A DNA stretch of 64,000 bases from DASQUK01 sp046726215 (lineage in GTDB: Bacteria > Actinomycetota > Acidimicrobiia > Acidimicrobiales > VFJN01), in the NCBI GenBank assembly GCA_046726215.1, contig JBKPAA010000039.1, forward strand, positions 17,793-81,792, written 5' to 3'. The position numbers were made by a program, and so were the translations under genes. Position 1 is the first letter of the stretch. Every line of letters starts with the position of its first letter. Shown piece after piece: positions 32,967 to 42,272 of the stretch. Under the pieces are notes generated by a model. It was given only the letters and a program-made list of their open reading frames with translations, had not been told where the DNA came from and ran no database searches.

Positions 32967-34190
32967 ATGGAAGAGACGGTCGACCAGTCCACGACGCAGG
33001 CGGAGGCCCCCGACGCCGAGGCCCCGGTGATGGCCCGCGAGCCCGTGGGCATCCGGTTGGAGAATGTGACCAAGCGCTTCCGCGGCGGCGTGGAGGCGGT
33101 CCGCGACCTGTCCCTGACGGTGGAAGCGGGCGAGTTCATCGTGCTGGTCGGGCCGTCGGGGTGCGGCAAGTCGACGGTGCTGCGCCTGATCGCCGGCCTC
33201 GAGGAGCTGACCCGCGGCCGCATCTACCTCGGCGACAAGGACGTCAGCACGCAGCTCCCCCAGCACCGGGACGTGGCGATGGTGTTCCAGAGCTACGCGC
33301 TGTACCCGCGGATGTCGGTCCGCCGAAACATGGGCTTCGGGCTGCGCATGCGCCGGACGCCCAAGGCCAAGCGCAACCGGCGCGTCGCCGAGGTCGCCAG
33401 GACGCTCGGTCTCGAGGACCTGCTCAACAGGCGCCCGGCAGCCCTCTCCGGCGGCCAGCGCCAACGGGTCGCCATGGGGCGGGCCATCGTGCGCGAGCCG
33501 CGTGTCTTCCTGATGGACGAGCCGCTGTCCAACCTCGACGCCAAGCTGCGGGTCAGCATGCGCGCCCAGCTGTCGCTGCTCCACCAGCGGCTCGGTGTGA
33601 CGACCGTCTACGTGACCCACGACCAGGTCGAGGCGATGACGCTCGGCCAGCGGGTCGCCGTGCTGCGCGACGGCGTGCTGCAGCAGTACACGACGCCGAA
33701 AGAGCTGTTCCACAACCCCGTCAACCTGTTCGTCGCCGCCTTTATCGGCTCGCCGGCGATGAACTTCGTCCACGCGACGGTGGCGGGCGGAGCGGCGAGG
33801 TTCGCGGACGTGACGCTGCCGCTGCCCGCTGGCTCGTCCCTCGCTGTCGCCGACCGGCGCGTGGTCCTCGGTGTCCGGCCGACCGGCTTCTCGCCGGCGT
33901 CGGACAACGGCTGGCCCGGGCTGGACGCGGTCCCCGAGGTGGTCGAGGAGCTCGGCGACGAGCGCTACGTAGTCTTCGACATCGACGCCCCGCGGGTCGA
34001 CACCGACGCAACGAGGGCGGCCGTCGACGCCCGAGCCGACGACGCCCTACTGCTGCCCGAGGATCGGGCCCGGTTCACTGTCCGGCTGCCCACGGAGGTC
34101 CACGTGGCGGTCGGCAAGCCCCTGTCGCTGACCATCAACCCGGAGCGCGTCCACTTCTTCGACCCTGACACCGGCGAGGCACTGGCCTGA
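32967..34190 (+). CDS. Sugar ABC transporter ATPase (MsmK/UgpC type)
   Basis: 407 residues from ATG 32967, four bases after the permease stop. Walker A GPSGCGKST, Q loop VFQSYALYP, signature LSGGQRQRVAMGRAI, Walker B VFLMDEPLSNLDAKL and switch His in VYVTHDQVEAM are all intact. A C-terminal regulatory OB-fold domain of about 130 residues follows, as in MalK and UgpC. It energises the permease pair. The operon ends here; the tRNA-derived repeat begins 170 bases downstream. Confidence 0.93.
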   Translation: MEETVDQSTTQAEAPDAEAPVMAREPVGIRLENVTKRFRGGVEAVRDLSLTVEAGEFIVLVGPSGCGKSTVLRLIAGLEELTRGRIYLGDKDVSTQLPQHRDVAMVFQSYALYPRMSVRRNMGFGLRMRRTPKAKRNRRVAEVARTLGLEDLLNRRPAALSGGQRQRVAMGRAIVREPRVFLMDEPLSNLDAKLRVSMRAQLSLLHQRLGVTTVYVTHDQVEAMTLGQRVAVLRDGVLQQYTTPKELFHNPVNLFVAAFIGSPAMNFVHATVAGGAARFADVTLPLPAGSSLAVADRRVVLGVRPTGFSPASDNGWPGLDAVPEVVEELGDERYVVFDIDAPRVDTDATRAAVDARADDALLLPEDRARFTVRLPTEVHVAVGKPLSLTINPERVHFFDPDTGEALA

Positions 34191-34356
34191 GGGCGATTCA
34201 CATTGGGCGCTGTGGCGGGCCGGGGGCGTGCTCACCGACGAGATCTCGACCACCGCGCTCACTGTCGGCCTGCGGACGGCGGCCGGCTCTTGGCTCGACG
34301 ATCGCACCGACGCTGGCTGCCTACTCACGCTTGCGGCCGAGACCTGTGGTGGGCCG

Positions 34357-34534
34357 AGGTGCAAGAACAGGTGCAATACACCAGCGGAATCCATGGACGT
34401 GGCGTCACCTGATGGAGGCTTCCGCCGACGACAACCAGCTCAGCGGACTGGAGCCGATGCCCTGGACGATCGGCCGCAGTCTGCTAGGCGGTAGGCCGCA
34501 GGTTCGAGTCCTGCCGGGGGCACCACAAAAGTGC
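34357..34534 (+). repeat. Attachment-site relic 2 with conserved upstream segment
   Basis: Two 'AGGTGCAA' type sites at 34357-34382 are followed by CCAGCTCAGCGGACTG and CCTGGACGATCGGCC, which recur before the relics at 50.7 and 54.4 kb. The segment then runs into the tRNA-Arg 3' half (34481-34534) with two changes in the anticodon loop region. Interpreted as one integration end of element I plus its scar; the 'AGGTGCAA' sites may be integrase arm sites. Confidence 0.7.
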
Positions 34535-35288
34535 TGGTAGATGTGGGTTTCCGAGCGCCGATGGCCTTGCGGAGTCGCGAGGGCTGGACCACTAGACTGC
34601 CGCTAGACAGCTCGCCGACGGCTCGATGGTGTCGCAGACTGGCGGTCGCAGGACCGAGCGGATCGTCGCGTGGGGCGCTAACAGCGCGCTGTCCGCGCTA
34701 GCGGGCGACACCGTCCGGTGGTTGAGATCGCTGATCCAAGCCGCCAGCCCGGGTCGCACACGTGAGCTGCCGCTTCGTGCGCCTGTGGATCGCTCGACGG
34801 AGGAGATGGTGAGCCGCTGCGCGGAGTAGCCCATCAAACACAGATGCGTTCGGTGCGCACCCTCGACAGCCGGGGGCCGGCCGTTTTGTCGCGGCGTTCT
34901 GTGTTCGGAAAACAGGCCCGAGATGGCTCGTCCTCGAGCAGCTGGGCAGGGCTTCGGCATCCGGCTTGTTTGCGTCATCGACCAAGCCCGGAGACCAGCC
35001 GGTGATATCAGCCGCTGCAGTCGCAGTCGCACGGAGGCCTTCCGTACTTCGATAAGAGGTTTGCGTAGATTGTGCTGCTGGAAATGGTCAGCGCGGTTTC
35101 GGGGCCCGGATTTCGGCATTGACGGGAAAGAATGGGCGTCACTACGCTCGGCGGCGTCGCCTTCGCGGGGATGTCTTCATGCGCATCTCATCACGCGACA
35201 TTCCGGAGTCGGTCAGCAATGCCTTGGCCAGACCACGCGCGGTGACGCCAACTGCCGTGATTCACCGGTCTTCCAAGGAGGTCGAGTC
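34535..35288. other. 750 bases without a convincing gene
   Basis: Several overlapping short frames are open on both strands, but none has a ribosome binding site, recognisable motif or consistent codon pattern. Base composition is visibly less GC-rich here and into the first third of the GH3 gene than in the sugar operon, in keeping with a different origin for element II. Confidence 0.5.
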
Positions 35289-37748
35289 ATGTCCGATTGG
35301 CATCTCAGAGAGCGTGAGCGCGGGCGAAGGAAGGTAGTAGTCGCCGTTGCTGTCGTGATCTCGATGGTGGGAGGGCTGTCTGCCTTCGCGAGCCAGGGTG
35401 GCGCCGACACGGGTCAGGCGCCGTGGCTTGATTCGCACAAGCCTATTTCGGCCCGGGTCAATGCACTGCTCGGGGCGATGACGCTGGAAGAAAAGGTTGG
35501 CCAAATGGACCAACAGTTGGTCACCACGCTGACCGATCCCGATGGTTCGAGGTGTGGCGACAACGGGTTCAATATGCCCAACCCAACGTGTATGGAGAAG
35601 ATCCTGATTGACCAGAACACTGGGTCGGTCCTGGCGGGCGGCACCAACAATCCGATCGATACGACCGGCGGCGGTGGCGTTGGTAATACCGGTTTCGACT
35701 GGGCCAATGAATACAACATGATCCAGAAGTACGCCATTGAGAATTCACGGCTTCATGTGCCACTGCTTTTCGGTGTTGACGCGGTACACGGCTTCGGACA
35801 TCCGTGGCAGGCCCCCCTGTATCCGCACTCGATCGGTATGGGCGCTACCTGGGATCCGTCAGCCGCTGAAGCCGGCGGCGCGGCGACCGCGGATGCGCTG
35901 CGGGCGACCGGCTGGGTGTGGAACTTCGCGCCCGTCCAGGACCTCTCTCGCGACAATCGGTGGGGCAGGACGTACGAGACGTGGGCGGAGGAGCCGGCGC
36001 TGTCGGCGGCCATGGGTGCCGCCAATGTGCGCGGACTGCAGGCAGCCGGCCCGGCGAATTCCCTCGATGTGGCGGCGACCGTCAAGCATTTCGCCGGATA
36101 CTCGCAGTCGATCAATGGTCACGACCGCAATGAGGCGTTGTTGCCGCTGAATTACCTGCAGAGCATGATCCTTCCGTCGTATGCTGGCGGGATCGACGCC
36201 GGGGCGGGAACCGTCATGGTCAACTCCGGGTCGATCAATCGTGTTCCAGCAACCGCATCGCACTACCTACTGACCGACGTGTTGCGCAATCAAATGGGAT
36301 TCCGCGGTGTCGTGATCAGCGACTACCAGGACGTCCCGGCGCTGCAAACCGCGTACCACATAGCACCGGATCTGGACGGGGCTATCGCCAAGGCCGTCAA
36401 TGCAGGCGTCGATATGAGCATGCAGGTATTCGGCGCCGATCAGTGGCAGGCCGCCATACTTCGGGATGTCGCGTCCGGGGCTATCTCGAAGGCGCGCATC
36501 AACGAGGCGGTGCGCCGGATCCTCACCCTCAAGTTCGAGCTCGGTCTGTTCGAGCAGCCGTGCGTCCGCAACCCCGACATCCCGTGTGTCAACGCCGCAG
36601 CAGCGAACGCGGCGGTTACCGCCGGACGCGATTCCACGCTCGACGCCGCTCGCGAGTCCATCACCTTGCTCCGGAACCAGGACCAGGCGCTGCCACTCTC
36701 TCCGACCGACAAGATCGTGGTCACGGGCCCGAGCGCGGACTCGATGACCAACCAGCTCGGCGGTTGGAGCGTCAGCTGGCAAGGCGTATTCGGTGCGGGC
36801 CACGTCTGCTGCATGGGGCCGGCCAATCAGATCCCGCCGGGCACCACGGTCCTGAAGGGGATTCAGGCTGCGGACCCGAATGCCGTGTACGCGCCCGATC
36901 AGGCGAGCGCCGTGGCGCAAGCGCCCTCGGCAAGTGCCATCGTCGCGGTGGTCGGGGAGAAGGCCTACGCCGAAGGACTCGGAGACGACCCGGCACCCCA
37001 GCTGCCACCCGATCAGAAGGCTCTGATCACCGCCCTCGAGGCGACCGGCAAACCCGTGATCGTCGTCGTGATCGCTGGTCGTCCGGTTGGTCTCGGACCC
37101 GCCGAGAATGCCGACGGCGTCATCATGGCCTACCAAGGCAGCACCGAAGCCGGCCAGGCCGTCGCCGACGTGATCTTCGGCAACGTCAATCCGAGCGGCA
37201 AGCTCCCGGTCAGCTGGCCATCCGACGCGGCCACGGTTGGCGGGGACTTCGACGGCACAGCGCCCTCTCCACTAGGTGACCAGCCGAAGTTCTTCGACCA
37301 GCTGCCCGGCACCGGTTTTGGGCAGGGCCATGCCTACAACCCGCTCTACCCGTTCGGGTTCGGCCTGTCCTACACCACCTTCGCCACGAGCGATCTGACG
37401 GTCACGCCCGACGTGCCCACGGACGGCACGGCGACTGCGACATTCACCGTGAGCAACACCGGAACTCGTTCCGGAACCGACGTCGTTCCGGTCTACGTAA
37501 GCCAGCCGGTCAGCAGCGTGGTCGTACCGCCCCAGCGGCTCGTCGGCTTTACCCGCGTGACGTTAGATGCTGGGCAGTCGAAGGCGGTTACCGTTCCCTT
37601 CCCGGTCTCCGCGCTCGCTGAGACTCAGGGCGACATCAACGCGGACGGACCACCGACCGTGGAACCCGGCTCCTACGTCGTCCAGTTGAACAAGAACAAC
37701 ACGACGCCGTACGACGTGGCGGCGTCGGCGCCGTTCACCATCCACTGA
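35289..37748 (+). CDS. Secreted GH3-family beta-glucosidase-like glycosidase
   Basis: 819 residues from ATG 35289, with AAGGAGG eight bases upstream. The signal peptide is ERGRRKVVVAVAVVISMVGG and a following SAFASQ. The GH3 N-terminal barrel shows LGAMTLEEKVGQMDQ, VPLLFGVDAVHG, VKHFAGYS and the nucleophile region GFRGVVISDYQDV with the catalytic Asp. The second domain carries ARESITLLRNQDQALPLS. A fibronectin-type C-terminal domain follows (YPFGFGLSYTTF, then TFTVSNTGTRSG), as in BglX-like enzymes. It should release glucose or xylose from beta-linked oligosaccharides outside the cell. A perfect 17-bp hairpin terminates it. The sugar ABC operon in element I could import its products. Confidence 0.92.
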   Translation: MSDWHLRERERGRRKVVVAVAVVISMVGGLSAFASQGGADTGQAPWLDSHKPISARVNALLGAMTLEEKVGQMDQQLVTTLTDPDGSRCGDNGFNMPNPTCMEKILIDQNTGSVLAGGTNNPIDTTGGGGVGNTGFDWANEYNMIQKYAIENSRLHVPLLFGVDAVHGFGHPWQAPLYPHSIGMGATWDPSAAEAGGAATADALRATGWVWNFAPVQDLSRDNRWGRTYETWAEEPALSAAMGAANVRGLQAAGPANSLDVAATVKHFAGYSQSINGHDRNEALLPLNYLQSMILPSYAGGIDAGAGTVMVNSGSINRVPATASHYLLTDVLRNQMGFRGVVISDYQDVPALQTAYHIAPDLDGAIAKAVNAGVDMSMQVFGADQWQAAILRDVASGAISKARINEAVRRILTLKFELGLFEQPCVRNPDIPCVNAAAANAAVTAGRDSTLDAARESITLLRNQDQALPLSPTDKIVVTGPSADSMTNQLGGWSVSWQGVFGAGHVCCMGPANQIPPGTTVLKGIQAADPNAVYAPDQASAVAQAPSASAIVAVVGEKAYAEGLGDDPAPQLPPDQKALITALEATGKPVIVVVIAGRPVGLGPAENADGVIMAYQGSTEAGQAVADVIFGNVNPSGKLPVSWPSDAATVGGDFDGTAPSPLGDQPKFFDQLPGTGFGQGHAYNPLYPFGFGLSYTTFATSDLTVTPDVPTDGTATATFTVSNTGTRSGTDVVPVYVSQPVSSVVVPPQRLVGFTRVTLDAGQSKAVTVPFPVSALAETQGDINADGPPTVEPGSYVVQLNKNNTTPYDVAASAPFTIH

Positions 37749-37755
37749 CCCACCA

Positions 37756-37799
37756 GGGTGGGAGTCGCCGCGTCAACCCTTGCGCGGCGACTCCCACCC
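37756..37799 (+). terminator. Terminator hairpin after the GH3 gene
   Basis: A perfect 17-bp stem (37756-37772 with 37783-37799) around a 10-base loop, eight bases past the stop codon. No T-run follows. It also lies 3' of the decayed SDR gene on the other strand, so it may have served both. Confidence 0.75.
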
Positions 37800-37805
37800 A
37801 CTTGG

Positions 37806-37990
37806 CTACTCGATGCGGCGGCGACCGGATGTCGGCACCGCCCCGATGCTCGAACTCGGCGCTGGCACCCCTAGCGCGCGGTCCAAGCCACCGTCCACCG
37901 TGATCGTGGTACCCGTGATCAGGGATGCCGCGGCGAAGGCGAGGAACACGACCGCGCCGGTAAAGGGCGCTTCGGATCCCAGCGGGGTCT
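37806..37990 (-). pseudogene. Short-chain dehydrogenase remnant (C-terminus)
   Basis: A minus-strand frame reads GSEAPFTGAVVFLAFAAASL and then ITGTTITVDGGL before a stop at 37806. This is the end of a classical SDR (xITGxTxxVDGG). About 60 residues remain; the rest is missing upstream of about 37990. Non-functional. Confidence 0.7.
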
Positions 37991-38137
37991 GAGTGGACGG
38001 CAGGGCGCACCGGACACCGCACAGTGGCTCTGAGAATCGGAGGGTTCTGATCTGACCCTTTCGCCCCGGGCCTGTGATCGGGCACAGGTCACGGTGGCGG
38101 CCGGCCGGCCACGGTCGTTGCGAGGACAGGAGGACAG

Positions 38138-38536
38138 ATGGGCATCGTTAAGCGCGCGCTTGTGGTGACGACCGGTGCGGTAGGTGGGCTCGTCCTGATG
38201 GCGGGACCAGCGTTGGCAGACAATTGCACCAACGCCAGCAAGAAGTACGCGGACTCGGGGGCGCAGATCGTGTTCGGCGCCAACGACGAGGTGCTGTTCA
38301 TCAGCCGGGGGCTCGAGAACCGGATCGCCCAGGGCATCGTCGACTTCGAGTCCGGTGAGGGGTTCCACGGGCTCATCGCGTTCGACGTGGACGGCGACGG
38401 CGTGGCCGACTTCAGCACATGGATCGGCGTAGGCCCCGACGGCCACGAGATACCGATCGAGGCACAGTTCCGGGGCCCGGCATGCCGCGGCATCACCAAC
38501 CTCGGCATCTACTTCGAGCAGTGCGTGGGCGCTTGA
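38138..38536 (+). CDS. Small secreted protein of unknown function
   Basis: 132 residues, ATG with AGGAGG upstream. Signal peptide MGIVKRALVVTTGAVGGLVL followed by MAGPALA and a mature start at DNCTNASKKY. Cysteines at both ends of the mature part (DNCTN, GPACRG, EQCVG) suggest disulfides. The segment FDVDGDGVADFSTWIGVG resembles a calcium-binding Asp loop (DxDGDGxxD). No family recognised. Element II. Confidence 0.7.
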   Translation: MGIVKRALVVTTGAVGGLVLMAGPALADNCTNASKKYADSGAQIVFGANDEVLFISRGLENRIAQGIVDFESGEGFHGLIAFDVDGDGVADFSTWIGVGPDGHEIPIEAQFRGPACRGITNLGIYFEQCVGA

Positions 38537-38768
38537 CCGGGTGACCGGGAGCGGGGGCCAGCGGGGACTACCGCGTTGGCCTCCCGATCGGCCCCTGTGC
38601 GCATCAGCGAACTCCTAACGCCTCGCTCATTTCCGAAGCTCCGCATCACCACCGATCGTTCGGGCAACCGCGCCCAGATCTGCCCTTCCGCGGCGTCCCA
38701 CCAAACGGGTCTCGCCGTGATTCAGGCGCCCGACTGTGTGTCGCCCAGCCCAAGTACGGTCGTGGCTG

Positions 38769-39125
38769 ATGGCGAAGGAGAAGGGACCCACGGCCGAGGA
38801 CCGGGCCACGGCGATCGGGGTGGCGCTGGCGGGTATCGCCGGCGGTGTGGAGCTCGGCGAGATCGCCGCACGCCTCGCGCCGCTGCACCCCAAGAACAAC
38901 ACGTTCCCCGGTGAGGTCCTGCTGGGGCTGGCGGCCGACGCCATCGAGGAAGGCGGTGCGAGCCGGGAGCAGCCCCTCGAGTTCGAATGCATTCGCAGGC
39001 GCCACCTTCCCGAAGACCGGGCCCACACGAGGGCCCAGCACCACAAGGCCGAGTACGCGCTGCGGGCGGCGGCGATGGTCCGGGCCGGGGTCGATCCCGG
39101 GGTGCTCGACGAGGTGAGCTGGTGA
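38769..39125 (+). CDS. Small unknown protein, possibly cut short by an in-frame TGA
   Basis: 118 residues from ATG 38769. Helical and charged (ATAIGVALAGIAGGVELGEI, AAAMVRAGVDPGVLDEV); no family recognised. The frame continues straight past the TGA at 39123 with 47 more sense codons that look protein-like (DDLWFWALQALVTYVRAAGE, RVASRHGIQLAAAT) until TGA at 39267. So the original protein was probably about 166 residues and a nonsense change, or read-through, now splits it. The extension has no start codon of its own near the junction. Confidence 0.55.
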   Translation: MAKEKGPTAEDRATAIGVALAGIAGGVELGEIAARLAPLHPKNNTFPGEVLLGLAADAIEEGGASREQPLEFECIRRRHLPEDRAHTRAQHHKAEYALRAAAMVRAGVDPGVLDEVSW

Positions 39126-39491
39126 CGCACGGATGACCTGTGGTTCTGGGCGCTCCAAGCGCTCGTGACCTACGTACGGGCGGCAGGCGAACACAGTGCC
39201 GAGCCCGTTGCCGCTATCTGCGGACGGGTCGCGAGCCGCCACGGCATCCAGCTCGCGGCGGCGACCTGACCCGGCGCGCCAGAACGCGCGGCTGGAACGC
39301 GCACAGAACATCGGACTCCACGCGGAGACCCGCACACGGAACCGGCGTTCTGGGCGCGGTGAGCGCCACCCGGGGCGACGTCGTTATGTCGCAGCGAACG
39401 GGGCAACAAGTGGCGAACCGGCCTGCGGGTAACAGCTGCCGCCGTAGGTCGGCTCGCCAACGCCGACGGTGAGTCGGGAGCCCGATGCTCC

Positions 39492-40133
39492 TCAGGTGTC
39501 GGGGAGGCCGAAGCCCTCCTCCATTTGGAACTCGCCGTAGGTCGGCGTTCCGGCGGGCTGGTAGGTGGCCAGCACTGTGCCCTTGCCCGTGGGCCGGCTG
39601 TCGACCAGCCGCAGCGCGGTTGGTGCGGCGCCGGGTTCGAACAGCCGCTTGCCGGTGCCGAGCACTACGGGTTCGATGAACAGCCGGTACTCGTCGATGA
39701 GCCGGTGGGTGTGCAGGGTCTGGGCCAGCCCGGCGCTGCCGTGGACCTGGACCTCGCCTGCGTACTGCTCCTTGAGCTTGGCCACCTCGCCCGGGATGTC
39801 GCCGCGGATGATCGTGGTGGGCCCCCAGTCGGCTTTCTGCAGTGTTGTCGAGACGACGTACTTGGGCAGGGTGTTGAGCCTCGACGCCACCGGGTCGTCC
39901 TTGTCGGGGAAGTTGGGCCAGCTGGCGGCGAAGATCTCGTAGGTTCGCCGCCCGAGGAGGATGGCCTCGGCCTTGGCGAACGCATCGTTGATCACATCGC
40001 CCATGTCCTCGCTGAAGTAGGGAAAGCTCCAGCCGCCGTGTTCGAACCCGCCGTCGCGGTCCTCGTCGGGGCCGCCGGGTGCCTGCATGACCCCGTCGAG
40101 GGTCATGAAGGTTGCGATGGTGAGGGTGCCCAT
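39492..40133 (-). CDS. RibD C-terminal/dihydrofolate-reductase-like protein
   Basis: 213 residues, ATG with AGGAGC upstream. The opening LTIATFMTLDGVMQAPGG, then AFAKAEAILLGRRTYEIFA, YVVSTTLQ and LIDEYRLFIEPVVLGTGKRL are the pattern of the stand-alone RibD-C/DHFR-fold family, predicted NADPH-dependent reductases. The true substrate is unknown, and members are not usually the cell's folate enzyme. Single gene on the minus strand of element II. Confidence 0.88.
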   Translation of the reverse strand: MGTLTIATFMTLDGVMQAPGGPDEDRDGGFEHGGWSFPYFSEDMGDVINDAFAKAEAILLGRRTYEIFAASWPNFPDKDDPVASRLNTLPKYVVSTTLQKADWGPTTIIRGDIPGEVAKLKEQYAGEVQVHGSAGLAQTLHTHRLIDEYRLFIEPVVLGTGKRLFEPGAAPTALRLVDSRPTGKGTVLATYQPAGTPTYGEFQMEEGFGLPDT

Positions 40134-40687
40134 GTGCTTGCTCCTGACCTGAGCCGTCGGTGGTGGTCACCGGGTAGGACTGCCGCGGCTGACGCAACTC
40201 ATCGGCAAGGGGACCGGGACGCTAGCTGCACCGGAAGGACCACCGGGGCGAGAGACTGGCATCGGAGATCGGGAAGGATCGGGATGGGCGGCCGGTGGGA
40301 GGGTCGGACCCTCCGCCTGCTCGGCCCGACGGAGGGTCGTCACTCGCGGATGATGCGCGGTCGGAGGGCTTTGACGCTGCGATCTGGCATGGCGGACCCG
40401 GTCCGGGATCTATCGCGATCCTCGATGTTCTGATTGAGTATGTGAGTAGGTCTGCATCGTCGTTGGTGCCGCTGTTCCGGTCCGAGCAGCAGCTGCGACG
40501 GCTGACGGTGTTGTGAGCTCCACGGCTGCGGCCTCACCGTCGATGACCGCCGAAGCCAGGATCTGGACCTTACGCAGGACCCAAACTCCGGCGACACCGG
40601 CGGACGGGAGCGCACGGAGCGGACGGGGCGGCGGAACCAGTGCAGGTCAGCGGACCCAGACGCACGCCGAGGATTGCCGCACGGCGC
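40134..40687. other. 550 bases without an intact gene
   Basis: Only a plus-strand frame ending at 40516 stands out: SRSASSLVPLFRSEQQLRRL then TVL resembles the N-terminus of a winged-helix regulator (xLVPLFRSxxQLRxLxVL), stopped by TGA. Treated as a possible scrap, not a gene. The rest up to the attachment relic shows nothing. Confidence 0.35.
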
Positions 40688-40741
40688 CTCCTAAGCGGTA
40701 GGCCGCAGGTTCGAGTCCTGCCGGGGGCACGGCAAAGGTGC
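40688..40741 (+). repeat. Attachment-site relic 3 (tRNA-Arg 3' half)
   Basis: The copy of the tRNA-Arg 3' half includes the full anticodon-loop start CTCCTAAGCGGTAGGCC and the T arm. The conserved 'AGGTGCAA' segment seen before relics 2, 4 and 5 is absent upstream. Downstream, the integrase gene starts 250 bases away. Confidence 0.8.
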
Positions 40742-40802
40742 TGGTGGATGGTTTCCCGAGCCTGGCCACCCGAGGTGTACCGGTGTGCTTGCGAGCGGCA
40801 TC

Positions 40803-40841
40803 CAGGTGCAGTACACCTCTTGGTACACCCGCCGGTATACC
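40803..40841 (+). promoter_or_regulatory. Probable integrase arm-site cluster
   Basis: CAGGTGCAGTACACC, then TTGGTACACC and CCGGTATACC form related short repeats between relic 3 and the integrase gene. A close relative (CAGGTGCAGTACACATG with GGTACGCCC) lies at 54474-54506, after relic 5, and looser copies follow relic 4 near 50792. The location suits integrase arm-binding sites. Confidence 0.5.
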
Positions 40842-40990
40842 TTCGTCTCTGGTCCAGGCGGGTGGCTCGCTCCGGGGCGTTGGTCGTCGACATCGTTCCG
40901 GAACCTCACGGTTGTTCGTGGGCCTAGTGCGCCGACGGACACGAGACGAGGGACGCGGATGGCCACCCTCAGGGATCGGTCGAGGCCAAG

Positions 40991-42031
40991 GTGGATCGCT
41001 CGGGCGAGCACCACCTGTGGACGGGCTCGAAGAAGGCTGACGGCACCGGCAAGTTGAAGGTCGACGGCAAGGCTGTCACGGCGCAGCGCATCGCCTGGGA
41101 ACTTGTGCACGGCCAACTGCCACCAGGAACTGACGTGCTGGCGTGTCCGGAGGACAGAGCGTGCGTGCGGATCGAGCATCTCTCTCTTTGGCGATCGCCG
41201 AGTGGGCGTCGTGGCGGGCCCAGGCGTGGCCGGTCGCGAGGGGGCGGCTCGAAGGTCGAGGTCCGGCCTGGTGTGTGGAAGCTGAGCGTCAGCGCGGGTC
41301 GCTTTGACGATGGATCGGTGCGCCGGGTGCACCGCACCGTGGGGGCGGGCACCGCGGCCGAGTCGGCGCGGTTGCTGGCCGAGTTCGTCACCGAGGTACA
41401 CAACTCGCCGTTGCCGGACAAGAAGACCGACCGCGACATCACCATTGACGAGGCGATCGAACGGTTCTTGACCGAATACCTCTTGAGGGAGAAGGGTCGT
41501 GATCTCCGCACGGTCCTGAACTACCGAGGCGTGCACGCCAAGTGGTTCTCGCACGAGATCGGCAGTCGACGTGTAGCCGATGTTGACGAGGCGGCGATCG
41601 ACCGGAACTTCGGGCGGATGCGCGCGGCCGGCTTGAGCGCGTCCCGGTTGCACGACGCCCGCAATCTGTACCTGCCGTTCTTCCGCTGGGCGAAGCGCCG
41701 CGGGATCATCCGCCGCAGTCCCATGGCCGACTTCGAGCTGCCGACCAGCAGCCATGTCGCCACCGAGCACACGCCGGCCGAGGTCGATCAGCTTTGCATG
41801 TACCTGCAGGCCGCGCTCGAAGTGGTCCCGGACGCGGCGCCGGCTCTGGTGCTCGGTGCCGTCACGGGCATGCGTCGTGGTGAGCTGGTGGGCTTGCGGA
41901 GGTCACGTTTGTTTCCGAACCAGAGCAAGATCACGGTCGACACCGCGAGCGACAACCGCCGGATCAAGACCACGAAGACGCGCAAGGCCCCTCCGAGAAC
42001 TACCCACCCTGGATGGGCGCCGGTCAGGTAA
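40991..42031 (+). pseudogene. Truncated tyrosine integrase with N-terminal HNH-like domain
   Basis: 346 residues from GTG. Residues 1-65 resemble an HNH_3-type domain (LWTGSKKADGTGKLKVDG, AQRIAWELVHGQLPPG, CVRIEHLSLW), but the usual VDH is replaced by VLA, so it is probably a DNA-binding relic rather than a nuclease. An arm-binding-like strand segment (GVWKLSVSAGRFDDGSVRR), a core-binding helical domain (AIERFLTEYLLREKG) and the start of the catalytic domain with box I TGMRRGELVGLR follow. The frame then ends after RIKTTKTRKAP, without the HxxR and Tyr boxes. It belongs to element III, adjacent to relic 3. It should be inactive. Confidence 0.75.
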
Positions 42032-42272
42032 GGGCCCGCTCGACCCGCCACCGCAACCGCGCCGGGATGCACGCGGCCGGCGGGGTGGGCGCTGGTCGCC
42101 GGGTAGCCGGTTCGGTCCCGTCACAGCACAATCGCCAACCGGGAGCCGCCGAGTTCGCGGTGCACTCGAACAGTGCCAGCCCGCCTCGGCTCCGAGCCTA
42201 TAGATCAGCACAGATTGCTCAATCTGCGGTCAGGTAGCCGGCCGCCCCGCAGCAGCCACCAGGGCAGCTCGC

